Program-made: the position numbers and the translations under genes
Assembly: GCA_937888615.1 (NCBI GenBank)
Contig: CALABZ010000363.1
Location: 1 to 19,415 of the forward strand
Direction: 5' to 3'
DNA: 19,415 bases
Origin: an uncultured Lentisphaeria bacterium
GTDB lineage: Bacteria; Verrucomicrobiota; Lentisphaeria; Victivallales; Victivallaceae
Notes under the pieces: generated by a model
Databases searched by the model: none
The model's input: only the letters and a program-made list of their open reading frames with translations
What the model was told of the DNA's origin: nothing
In this document: piece after piece, positions 6,095 to 13,923 of the stretch
Position numbering within the stretch: the stretch's first letter is position 1
Layout: each line of letters begins with the position of its first letter

Positions 6095-8134
6095 ATGAAG
6101 GAAAGAAAAAATATGAGAACTTTCAGGAACTGTCATCTATTGCGTCGCTGCTGGCTGCCGGCACTTATTGTTATCTTGTCGTCCTCGGTATGCGGCAATG
6201 AGCTGGATCGGGTTCGGGCTTTTAAAGATAAAGTCGTGGCGCCAGAAATCATATTATCCGACGCATTCACGTCCCTTGCCGGGCGGAAACTGCCCTATGG
6301 CTATGCACTGGAAGCCAATTCCGGGCGCAACGGTACCGCGGCGGTGGTTTACGAAAGAAAGAATCCGGCCGATTACGCCCTGCTTCCTTTCCCGTTGCCC
6401 GGGCTGAAGCCGGGAACCATTTATGAAGCGGAGGTCTGGGTGCGCGGAGAGAACCTGAAACCCGGAAAAGACCGGAATTCGGGCGGCATCTGCATCGACT
6501 CGTCCAAAGGCGGCAAATATCTGACCGGAGTTTATCCTACGTTCGGGCTTCCCGGGGAGTCGTCGTGGAAAAAGCTGACGATGCAGTTTTCACCGCATCC
6601 TGAGGCGGATTCAAGTTCTGTTATCCTTTATCTGCGCAAGGGCTATACCGGCAGGATTTACTTCAGCGACCTCGCGGTGCGCGAAAAAACCGACGGGCAA
6701 AACGCCATTATCCTGAACCGTCCCGACCGCCTGACCATCATCGGCGACAAAACCGGGCTTCAGTTCACTGTATACTCGAAATCATCCAGCGATTTCCGCC
6801 TCTGGATTACTGTCAGAAACAACGATAAAGCCCGGGAATTCCTGTTGAAAGCGAATAGCAATGGGGTTTTTGCCTCGCAGATTGACGGTCTTCAGCCGGG
6901 GCCGGTCGAAATCCGGGCGAAACTGGCCGACCTGAAATCCTCCTCCATAATCTATGGCGAAACATTCGAACTGAACTGCATTCCCGCTTCAACTCCGGTC
7001 CCCGACGGCGCCGCCCGCATCGACGAAGCCCACCGTCTGCTGGTTGATGGTTCGCCGTTCATGCCGATCGGAATGTTCAGCGGCAGTCTGAAGCCGGAGG
7101 ATCTGGAACGGTTATCGAAAGCCGGGCTCAACACCATGCTCCTTTACGGCAGTACCGGGATGGAATTGGACGGCAAAGGGGCTACCCGGTTGGAAACCCT
7201 GAAAAAGTCGCTCGACGTATTTCAGAAGCACGGCATGAAACTGATTTTCTCCCTGAAAGACCAGTATCCCGGCAAGAAATACGCACTGCAGAAAATGGAT
7301 GGTGTGGAGGGCATCGATAAAGTGACGACCGCCCTGGTGTCGGAGCTCGGCAATCATCCGGCCCTGCTGGCCTGGTACCTGAGTGACGAGGACACCCGCG
7401 GCGAAGTGCCCAAACTTCTCCGTCTGCGCCGTCTGGTCAGCCAGGCCGATCCCTGGCATCCGACTTATGTCCTGACCTTTCGGATGGAGGACTTTCCTTA
7501 TTATGCAATCGCCGGGGACGTTGCCGGTGTCGATAATTATCCGATCGTCAATGAAGATTCCCGTTCGATTCAGCCGGTTTCCCGTCTGCTGGATGCCGCC
7601 GCCAAGTCGGGGAACCCGGTCTGGGCCGTTCCGCAGGTGTTCAACTGGGGCATTTACCGGGCCAAAACGGAAGAAGAGTTCCGGAAATTCCGTTTCCCCA
7701 GTGCGGAGGAAATCCGTACCATGACGCTCCAGTGCCTTGTTCACGGGGCGAAAGGGATTATTTTCTACCACTACGGCGACATCTTTGCCCGGGCGGAAAA
7801 GTTTGCGCCGGGCAGTTCGGTACAGGAATGGCCGAAAGTCGTCGCAGCGGTACAGGTGTTGAAAATGCTCGAACCTTTCGTCATGAGCACAGCCAAGGCT
7901 CCCGAGTTGCATTTCACCGCGAACCGCCAGGTGGAAGGCCGGGCGTTCGGGGACGATCAAGGGCGCATCGCGGTCGTTCTGTGCGGGACCGGTCCCGGCG
8001 AAAACAAGGCGGTTTTCAACATCGGGACGGGCCGGGAATTGCATTCGCTTTACGGTCACACCCGAAAAGTCGGTTCCGGTCAATATGAATTTTCGGGCCG
8101 GGACATCGTTTCTGACATTTTAATTACGAAATAA
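6095..8134 (+). CDS. Secreted glycoside-hydrolase-like protein, family unassigned
   Basis: This 679-residue protein has a signal peptide (hydrophobic segment about residues 19-32, cleavage probably near VCG34-N). A beta-rich, carbohydrate-binding-module-like domain follows at about 45-205, and a TIM-barrel-like domain starts near 310 (LLVDGSPFMPIGMF) and runs to about 600, including NHPALLAWYLSDED and HGAKGIIFYHYG. E432 in SDED sits where clan GH-A enzymes carry the acid/base Glu. The expected nucleophile strand reads AVPQVFNW with Q514, so the second carboxylate is not obvious. It is probably a polysaccharide-active enzyme of unknown specificity. The first ATG has AGGA 8 bases upstream; Met7 (6113) with AAGGAAAG is an equally good start. 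It is the first gene of the operator-controlled operon. Confidence 0.75.
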   Translation: MKERKNMRTFRNCHLLRRCWLPALIVILSSSVCGNELDRVRAFKDKVVAPEIILSDAFTSLAGRKLPYGYALEANSGRNGTAAVVYERKNPADYALLPFPLPGLKPGTIYEAEVWVRGENLKPGKDRNSGGICIDSSKGGKYLTGVYPTFGLPGESSWKKLTMQFSPHPEADSSSVILYLRKGYTGRIYFSDLAVREKTDGQNAIILNRPDRLTIIGDKTGLQFTVYSKSSSDFRLWITVRNNDKAREFLLKANSNGVFASQIDGLQPGPVEIRAKLADLKSSSIIYGETFELNCIPASTPVPDGAARIDEAHRLLVDGSPFMPIGMFSGSLKPEDLERLSKAGLNTMLLYGSTGMELDGKGATRLETLKKSLDVFQKHGMKLIFSLKDQYPGKKYALQKMDGVEGIDKVTTALVSELGNHPALLAWYLSDEDTRGEVPKLLRLRRLVSQADPWHPTYVLTFRMEDFPYYAIAGDVAGVDNYPIVNEDSRSIQPVSRLLDAAAKSGNPVWAVPQVFNWGIYRAKTEEEFRKFRFPSAEEIRTMTLQCLVHGAKGIIFYHYGDIFARAEKFAPGSSVQEWPKVVAAVQVLKMLEPFVMSTAKAPELHFTANRQVEGRAFGDDQGRIAVVLCGTGPGENKAVFNIGTGRELHSLYGHTRKVGSGQYEFSGRDIVSDILITK

Positions 8135-8145
8135 GGACGTGAAAC

Positions 8146-8787
8146 ATGAAAAATTCAGCGAAATTCACCCTCATTGAACTCCTGGTCGTGATCGCGATCA
8201 TCGCCATTCTGGCGGCAATGCTGCTGCCGGCCTTGAACATGGCGCGCGCCAAGGCGACCCAGACCCAGTGCACCAGCCTTCAGAAACAACTCGGCGCGGC
8301 GTTCACCATGTATGCCTTGGACAACGACGGCTATCTGCCGAAAAAGAAGGATTTCAGCCGTGCATCATCGCCCAGCGACAACCAGCACTGGTTCGCGGTC
8401 ATGCGCGAAACCGGACACCTGCCCAATGATAAAGTCCTGACCCGCTGTCCGGACGCCGCCAAATATGTCGGCGGTACCGGCATATGGACGATCGGCATGA
8501 ACCTGAACTACTTCTGGAAATACCGCAAGCTGTCCTCGATTGTCAAACCGTCATATCTGATCCTGTATGGGGACTGGTACAGTCCGACCAACAACACCGG
8601 CGAATACGGATTCAACTATAAGGACGACACCACCAGCCGCCATCCCCATTTCTGCCACAGCGGCAATCCCCAGTACAGCGGTACTTGCGTGATCGGTTGT
8701 GTGGACGGTCACACGGAGGCTTTGAAATACGAGGAATTTCCCGGCGTTTCCAGTTCGTCCGACTTGAGAAAACGGATCACCAACTGA
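8146..8787 (+). CDS. Type II-secretion-like pseudopilin
   Basis: The 213-residue protein begins with the class III signal F7-TLIELLVVIAIIAIL, with Glu11 at mature position +5. The residue before the cleavage site is Lys6 rather than the usual Gly. The rest is a small globular domain sharing RKLSS(I/L)xKPS with the pseudopilin at 12774-13463. The C-terminal processing-associated motif is present as H171...D187-G188-H, but 15 residues separate His and DG instead of the usual nine. Such proteins are abundant in Lentisphaerae; their role is not established, though a pseudopilus or cell-surface role is assumed. It starts 11 bases after the glycosidase stop, with an AAGGA ribosome site overlapping that stop. 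Confidence 0.88.
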   Translation: MKNSAKFTLIELLVVIAIIAILAAMLLPALNMARAKATQTQCTSLQKQLGAAFTMYALDNDGYLPKKKDFSRASSPSDNQHWFAVMRETGHLPNDKVLTRCPDAAKYVGGTGIWTIGMNLNYFWKYRKLSSIVKPSYLILYGDWYSPTNNTGEYGFNYKDDTTSRHPHFCHSGNPQYSGTCVIGCVDGHTEALKYEEFPGVSSSSDLRKRITN

Positions 8788-8802
8788 TAAGGAGGTACTA
8801 TC

Positions 8803-9789
8803 ATGGCCAAATGCAGAGATGTCGCCAAAGCCGCCAACGTCAGCGTGGCAACCGTTTCCTACGTATTCACGCCCGGCAAAAGGGAATTGATCAGCCCGGA
8901 ACCCCGCAAGCGGGTTCTGGCCGCGGCCGCCGAACTCGGATACAAGCCAAGCCCGATCGGACGCTCCCTTTCCAATCGGAAAACCTATAAAATCGGACTG
9001 CTGTTCTCCCGGCATTGCCAGTATTCCATCTCGACCAACCAACTCCATATTCTGCATTCGCTGAGCCAGGAGTTCGCCTGTACGGAATACGACCTGTCGA
9101 TCTTTTTCGGCTGGGATGAAAAGGTACAGAACCGCATAAAGAACCGCGCCCTCGACGGCATTATTCTTTCCGGCTACCTGAACCTGAACACCGTACCCGA
9201 CCAGATCGCCGAGCTTGGCGTGGCGATGGTGGTGGTAAACCGCCGTTACCGCTCCGCTCCAAATGTCGGCGTGGTCGATACCGATTACGTCAACGACGCG
9301 CGAATGCTGGTAAAACGGCTTGCCGCGCAGGGCAAAAAGCGGATATTCTCGATCACCCGTCAAAATCCGTATTCCAGCGATGGCAATGAAATTCGCCGGG
9401 GTATTGTTCTTGAATGCGAAAAGCTGGGTTTGCAGGAAATTTCCGTCAGCGGAACCGACTGGCTGCGGGAGAAGGATTATTCCGATGCCGGTTTTATCAT
9501 GTTCGCCCAGCATTTGCCCGACGAAGCGCAGTTTAACGCAGTGGTTGAGGCGCGCCCGGACGCCCGGGAAATCTGGAACTCCACCATTGTTTTCTCGGAC
9601 CAGTTCGAACACCGGGTGATGGGGGAGTGGCGCGTCCCGAATTCCCGGCAGCTGGGCAAGGAAACCTGGCATATGATGCAGTTTTTATTGAGCCACGAGG
9701 GTTCCGAGGGCGGCCTGAAACTGGTCCCGTCCCTGACGATGGACGAATACCGCAAACTGTTGCCGGATGCGGTGTCGCACGACTTCTGA
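8803..9789 (+). CDS. LacI-family transcriptional regulator (unit B)
   Basis: The 328-residue protein has an N-terminal LacI helix-turn-helix (RDVAKAANVSVATVSYVF), the hinge region with the conserved Leu in GRSLSNRKT, and a periplasmic-binding-protein-like sensor domain (KIGLLF, LDGIILSGY, MVVVNRRY). The recognition helix has Tyr20 where many LacI proteins have Arg. It is the third gene of the operon and has a very good ribosome site (AAGGAGG). The tandem palindromes at 6010-6057 are the most likely binding sites, making the operon self-regulated. The ligand is presumably a sugar released by, or related to, the upstream glycosidase-like protein. Confidence 0.9.
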   Translation: MAKCRDVAKAANVSVATVSYVFTPGKRELISPEPRKRVLAAAAELGYKPSPIGRSLSNRKTYKIGLLFSRHCQYSISTNQLHILHSLSQEFACTEYDLSIFFGWDEKVQNRIKNRALDGIILSGYLNLNTVPDQIAELGVAMVVVNRRYRSAPNVGVVDTDYVNDARMLVKRLAAQGKKRIFSITRQNPYSSDGNEIRRGIVLECEKLGLQEISVSGTDWLREKDYSDAGFIMFAQHLPDEAQFNAVVEARPDAREIWNSTIVFSDQFEHRVMGEWRVPNSRQLGKETWHMMQFLLSHEGSEGGLKLVPSLTMDEYRKLLPDAVSHDF

Positions 9790-9810
9790 TTCTTTGTGAA
9801 CCTGAAATAA

Positions 9811-9849
9811 AACAGTCCGACCCGGTGGATGTCGCGGATCGGGCCTGTT
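9811..9849. terminator. Possible bidirectional terminator between convergent operons
   Basis: AACAG (9811-9815) and CCGA (9817-9820) pair with TCGG (9839-9842) and CTGTT (9845-9849), with a small internal loop and an 18-base apical loop. Read on the minus strand, the stem is followed by a T-rich run (TTTTATTT), a reasonable terminator for the 971-residue gene. On the plus strand the T tract is short. The 69-base gap between convergent stops is the expected place. Confidence 0.4.
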
Positions 9850-9858
9850 CGGGCGTTT

Positions 9859-12774
9859 TCAGTCTTCCGCCGTGTGGCGAATGCGCAGGCTTCGCAACTG
9901 ACCCTTGAAGAACTTGGCGTTTTTGCCGGCTTCATAAGCGGGCCAGGTGTGGCCGCCGAATACCGATGGCTTGAAAAAGACGCCGCGGCCGCTGAACGGA
10001 TACTCGCGGGAGACGCCGTTTACGGTGAATGTCAGCTTTTTCAGGTCATAGCGTACCGTGACTTTCGACCATTTTCCCGCCGGCAGAGCCAGGTCGGTCT
10101 GGAAATTTTCGATGCCGTTCGGGTTGTTGATGCCGTTTCGGCGATACGTGAAAGACCCGTCCAGTTTCCCCTGCCGCCGGTACAGGTTCAGCGAACCGCG
10201 GTGCGTGCTGAACGTGCGGAATAATACCTGCTCGTCGTCTCCTTCCGGCTTGATTTCAAACTCGAGGGTGAAACTACCGTAGGGCAGGGCCTCGCGGGGC
10301 AGGTTCATATAATTTGCCTTGCCGTCGAACGTTAACACCTTGCCGCTGTCCGTGTTCTCCCATGCTGGATTCAGGAATTTTCGACCGGGAATCGCCAGCA
10401 GGGTGGGGCGCGGCCGGTTGAACGGCTCCAGATAAATGAAGCCGCCGCCGAGCTGGCCGTCGAAGAACGGTTCCCAACTGTTTTTCAGCATGGCGCCGCG
10501 TGAACCGTCGAATTGATAAACCAGCTCGGGAATCCGGTCCGCCGCCACTTCGACCGTCACCGCCTGTTGCCGGGCTGCTGAATAAACATTGTGCCGGACC
10601 AGTTTTCCGTTCGGGCGCACGGGCATGACCGGGCGGCCCCTGTAAATCCGGCCGGAACTGCCGAGCGCCCGCAGTTGGTAGACCGGGAAACGGCTTTCCG
10701 TTTCCAGCGTGGCATTGATTTCCGCCTGTTTCTGCTGAAGCGGGACCGGAATGTCCACTAGTTTTTTGACGATATTCAGGTCGAGACGGTTGTTACCGTC
10801 GAAAGCCCTGGCCATTTTGCCGAGTTTCAGCAGTTCGGCGACCTTGAAAGAGTGCTTGCCCAGCCCTGCGATGTCGATTTCAAGAACGGCGTTCGCGGCC
10901 GCGCTTTTCGGGATCGTGATGTAGAACGGGTAGCGGTAATAAAAATTGATATAGTAATCCGGCACGGTCACTTTGTTGTCGATCACCTGCGGGTCCGGCG
11001 TGTCCGGTTTGGTACGGTAGCATTCGCGGAACCATTGCCAGCCGGGGGCGTTGCGGACTTCGAAAACGATCTGCCGGGTGGATACGCTGAACGCGGTGAA
11101 CGAACCCTCGATGATGATATTTTTCTCCGGATCGTACTGTTTGGCCCGGTCGACGGCGAAAACTTCGCTTTCGTTGTCCAGTACTTCGAGCTGCATCAGT
11201 TCTTCGGGAGACTCGACGCGGGCGGCTATGTCGTAAACGCTGGGCGTGCCGCTGTCTTTCACCTCGAACTTCGCCGTCAACGGCAGCATGTCGCGCAACG
11301 GTTGCAGGATTTCCTTGTAATTCCAGCAGACGCTCGGGTGAATCCGGTTGTACTGCATGGCGAAAGTCCGCTCCGCTCCTTTCGGATTGACGACCCGGAG
11401 TTCCGGCAGGATCAGGGTACAGGCCGACAACTGTTCGGTCGGGATCGTATAATTGACCGCTTTCATTTCGGCGACTTTGAAGGTTTCTTCGGGGAAGGTT
11501 TTCAACACCTTGCCGTCATAGTCGCGGAGCGTCAGTTGGACCCGGTACCGGGCGTTGGAATCGGAGTCCGGGATGTTCAGTAGTTCATAGCGCAAAGTAT
11601 CGCCGAGGCGCAGTAGCTGCCGTGAACTGAAAACCAGATTCGGAACCGAAAGGTCGTCGCCGGAGCACGGGGACGCCGGTTGTGCGCGCATTTTTCGTGC
11701 ATAGAACCGGACCAGTCGCTGCATGGTTCGGGCGTCGTTGACGGTCGGCTGGAAATGGGTGTTTTCATTCGCTTCGTTCCATTCGAAGAACACGATCACG
11801 TCCGGGTTCAACAGCATCAGTTCGTCCATATCCAGCCGGAAGCCGGCGGTTCCGTATTCCCCGGTGTTATTGCCGGACAAATGGTTGACATATCCTTTCC
11901 GTATATAAGCGCCGATCAGTTTGTCCTTGTATTGCGGCTGTTTCGTCAACTCCAGAATCAACGGTACGATACAGTCCCGGAAATAGCCGGGGTCCGGGAC
12001 GGCGGTATAATCGCCTCCGGTGCGTTTTTCCTGAACAGGATTGACCATCAGCCCGCCGCACCCGTCCAGCGTGGTTTCCAGAAGTTTGCGCAACTGTCCC
12101 ATCTGGGCGGGGGTGAGTTTGCCGTTTTTGTCATAGAGTTGCTGAAACTTCAGGTCGTTCGGCTGGGCGAACAGGAGCGGTTCGACGGAGGTTTTTTCTT
12201 TCAGACTCTGCGCCAGCTCACGCAGTTTCGTCGGTTTTACCGCCGAGGAATGGTAGGCCCACACCGGGATTTTGCCGTCGATTTTCAAGGTGTAGGGGGA
12301 AGCCGCCGCCATGTCGTAGTTTTTCAGGTAGAGTTCGTGCCATTTATCGTCCGGCTTCGAGGTGTAACCCGCCCCGCACATATAGCTGAAACCTGCATAC
12401 GGCTTCACCCTGTTCAAGGCCTGGAGGTGTTCGCCGTACATGCCGATGAGTGAAGGCGCATTGGACAGCGCGACGAAACCGTCGATTTCATATTTGCCGA
12501 TGATCTCGACATTGCGCAGAAAACTGTTGCGGTAACTCTGTTCCCCCCGCAAATCGCTGTCATGGAACAACGGTCGGTCAATCCAGTAGTGGAGATAGTT
12601 TTCCACCAGCCGATAGCTCTGGATTTCCGCGTAAAAACGCGGTTGGTCGAGAACTCGTTGGCGCATGGTTTTGAACGGTGCGATTTCCTCCTGTCGATTG
12701 TATGCGAGGTCCGCTCCGTACAGGGAGCCGCCGAGAAACAGGGCCAGCAGGGCGATTTTTCGTAAATTGATCAT
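9859..12774 (-). CDS. Secreted GH71/GH99-like protein with C-terminal LamG-like domain
   Basis: This 971-residue protein has a signal peptide (residues 1 to about 21, LALLALFLGGSLYGA). The N-terminal 370 residues resemble GH71/GH99-type TIM barrels: an early NYLHYWIDRP, then a GIDGF-like segment (EIDGFVAL), and FFE331-W-N-E334-A-N-E337-N-THFQP, like the EWNEW-type catalytic loop of GH99-related enzymes. The middle (about 390-790) is beta-rich with no family I recognise. Residues about 810-968 form a concanavalin/LamG-like domain (FTLEFEIKP, KVTVRYDL, GQLRSLRI), probably glycan-binding. Endo-acting alpha-glucan or alpha-mannan hydrolysis is possible but unproven. Its ATG shares one base with the pseudopilin stop (TAATG), so translation is coupled. 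Confidence 0.7.
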   Translation of the reverse strand: MINLRKIALLALFLGGSLYGADLAYNRQEEIAPFKTMRQRVLDQPRFYAEIQSYRLVENYLHYWIDRPLFHDSDLRGEQSYRNSFLRNVEIIGKYEIDGFVALSNAPSLIGMYGEHLQALNRVKPYAGFSYMCGAGYTSKPDDKWHELYLKNYDMAAASPYTLKIDGKIPVWAYHSSAVKPTKLRELAQSLKEKTSVEPLLFAQPNDLKFQQLYDKNGKLTPAQMGQLRKLLETTLDGCGGLMVNPVQEKRTGGDYTAVPDPGYFRDCIVPLILELTKQPQYKDKLIGAYIRKGYVNHLSGNNTGEYGTAGFRLDMDELMLLNPDVIVFFEWNEANENTHFQPTVNDARTMQRLVRFYARKMRAQPASPCSGDDLSVPNLVFSSRQLLRLGDTLRYELLNIPDSDSNARYRVQLTLRDYDGKVLKTFPEETFKVAEMKAVNYTIPTEQLSACTLILPELRVVNPKGAERTFAMQYNRIHPSVCWNYKEILQPLRDMLPLTAKFEVKDSGTPSVYDIAARVESPEELMQLEVLDNESEVFAVDRAKQYDPEKNIIIEGSFTAFSVSTRQIVFEVRNAPGWQWFRECYRTKPDTPDPQVIDNKVTVPDYYINFYYRYPFYITIPKSAAANAVLEIDIAGLGKHSFKVAELLKLGKMARAFDGNNRLDLNIVKKLVDIPVPLQQKQAEINATLETESRFPVYQLRALGSSGRIYRGRPVMPVRPNGKLVRHNVYSAARQQAVTVEVAADRIPELVYQFDGSRGAMLKNSWEPFFDGQLGGGFIYLEPFNRPRPTLLAIPGRKFLNPAWENTDSGKVLTFDGKANYMNLPREALPYGSFTLEFEIKPEGDDEQVLFRTFSTHRGSLNLYRRQGKLDGSFTYRRNGINNPNGIENFQTDLALPAGKWSKVTVRYDLKKLTFTVNGVSREYPFSGRGVFFKPSVFGGHTWPAYEAGKNAKFFKGQLRSLRIRHTAED

Positions 12775-13463
12775 TACCAGTTTCCTCTCCAGAATTCATG
12801 AATGGGGTTGATGGCGGCCAGCTTCTGAAGCTCGGCTGTAGTCTTGTAGTCCGTGTGTCCGTCGAAGAAGACGAAATTCGTACCGCTCTCATGTACCGGC
12901 TCCAGACTGGTGAGGGTGCCGGTATTGGAGCGGCGGAAAGAGATGTTGGTATAAGTAGTTGCTCTTGCGCAGGCGATCAGGGCCACGGCGGACGGTTTCG
13001 TCAGGCTTGACAGCTTACGATTGGCGAAGAGATAGCTGGAGCCACGCCAGTTTAAACTGCCGCATTGCGAAATATTCACCCCGTAGTCTCCGATTCGCCC
13101 CACGGTGGACTTGCGCAGGCCGTAATTGGCATTCAGGACGGACGGCATGCCCGGGCATTCGTAGACCTTGGGGTTGTTCCCTGTATAATTCCAGAACGAA
13201 TCGATCCAGCTGCGGTCGAGGGTTATGCCGCTGGGGAAATTCTCGATATAGGCCGCCGTGAAATCATCATTGTCCGAACAGTACGAGAGGTGCGCCAGTC
13301 CCAACTGCTTCTGATTGCCGGTGCAGTTGATCCGTTTCGCTTTGTCGCGTGCTTTCTGGAGCGCCGGCAGCAACATTGCTGACAAAATGGCAATGATTGC
13401 TATCACGACCAGAAGCTCAATAAGTGTAAAAATTCTGTCGGAATGAACTTTTCGTTTTTTCAT
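12774..13463 (-). CDS. Type II-secretion-like pseudopilin
   Basis: The 229-residue protein has a basic leader and the class III signal F12-TLIELLVVIAIIAIL with Glu16 at mature +5. The -1 residue is Ile11, not Gly. The globular part shares the RKLSSLTKPS motif with the other pseudopilin of this window. The C-terminal motif is the standard H-X9-DG: H191 and D201-G202. An AAGGA ribosome site lies upstream of the ATG at 13463, and the stop overlaps the start of the secreted GH71/GH99-like gene. A weak TATAAA on the minus strand (13509-13504) might give it a local promoter; otherwise it would be transcribed from the LacI promoter at 15142-15114. Confidence 0.88.
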   Translation of the reverse strand: MKKRKVHSDRIFTLIELLVVIAIIAILSAMLLPALQKARDKAKRINCTGNQKQLGLAHLSYCSDNDDFTAAYIENFPSGITLDRSWIDSFWNYTGNNPKVYECPGMPSVLNANYGLRKSTVGRIGDYGVNISQCGSLNWRGSSYLFANRKLSSLTKPSAVALIACARATTYTNISFRRSNTGTLTSLEPVHESGTNFVFFDGHTDYKTTAELQKLAAINPIHEFWRGNW

Positions 13464-13521
13464 TTTTCCTTATCCTTTGTGTTGATTGGTTTGTGTTGAG
13501 ATTTTTATAGCAAAATTACAT

Positions 13522-13923
13522 TTATACTTCTGTTGTTGAATAGGATAGCATGATTTTTACGTTCTCCTCCCTGTTGAATACTGAAAGATCAGAGTTATCC
13601 ATAGGGTTGCTCCGGCGAGAATGAGTCCTTAGTTCAAAGCTCGTCGGAGCCGGAGCGGACACGGTGGAGAACTCGATGCATTCAAGAATAGCTCCATCGG
13701 CGGTGAACCGTTCCGGCCTCCCGCTCAAAGTTGAAAAATCACGCAGTTGATTTTTCAACATCGCTTCCGGCCGGGCGGATGTGCTTTTCTGCGCCTGACG
13801 GCTTACGATTGTTTCGCCTTGCAGGCGACCAGCGCTGTCCGCGCGCTGGTCTGCGTCCGGGCAGCGCCCGGTGGCAAAAGAATTTTTAATTTTCATATTA
13901 TTTGTTGAAGCCTGCGCAGTCAT
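13522..13923 (-). CDS. Doubtful 133-codon ORF coupled to the LacI gene
   Basis: I do not recognise this 133-residue product. In favour of translation: its ATG overlaps the LacI stop as ATGA, and AGGAG lies the right distance upstream within the last LacI codons. Against: most of the frame passes through a segment packed with inverted repeats (13609-13871), the composition is rich in Ser, Arg and Thr with no clear fold, and it has no pseudopilin signal, membrane segment or motif. It may be a genuine start followed by an inserted repeat element, the remnant of a gene that once followed LacI, or simply a structured spacer that stays open in one frame. Confidence 0.3.
   Translation of the reverse strand: MTAQASTNNMKIKNSFATGRCPDADQRADSAGRLQGETIVSRQAQKSTSARPEAMLKNQLRDFSTLSGRPERFTADGAILECIEFSTVSAPAPTSFELRTHSRRSNPMDNSDLSVFNREENVKIMLSYSTTEV
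13609..13871. repeat. Hairpin-rich intergenic segment
   Basis: This segment holds at least five inverted repeats in 263 bases. CTCCGGCGAG (13610-13619) pairs with CTCGTCGGAG (13640-13649) with one G-T pair. The 12-base perfect stem lies at 13730-13759. TCGCC/GGCGA lies at 13814-13828. GACCAGCGC (13827-13835) pairs with GCGCTGGTC (13843-13851). CCGGGC (13857-13862) pairs with GCCCGG (13866-13871). It lies between the LacI gene and the pseudopilin. It could be a repetitive extragenic element, a small non-autonomous insertion, or a structured leader or attenuator RNA. No target duplication or transposase is visible. Confidence 0.55.
13730..13759. repeat. Perfect 12-base inverted repeat
   Basis: GTTGAAAAATCA (13730-13741) is followed by a 6-base loop and the exact reverse complement TGATTTTTCAAC (13748-13759). 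It is the strongest hairpin of the segment. There is no T run after it on either strand beyond the stem itself, so a simple terminator is not the best explanation. Confidence 0.75.

Noticed and set aside
7112..9672. Antisense reading frames of 323 and 373 codons opposite the glycosidase-like, pseudopilin and LacI genes
   Set aside because: They cross gene boundaries of three clearly recognised plus-strand genes and show no domain motifs.
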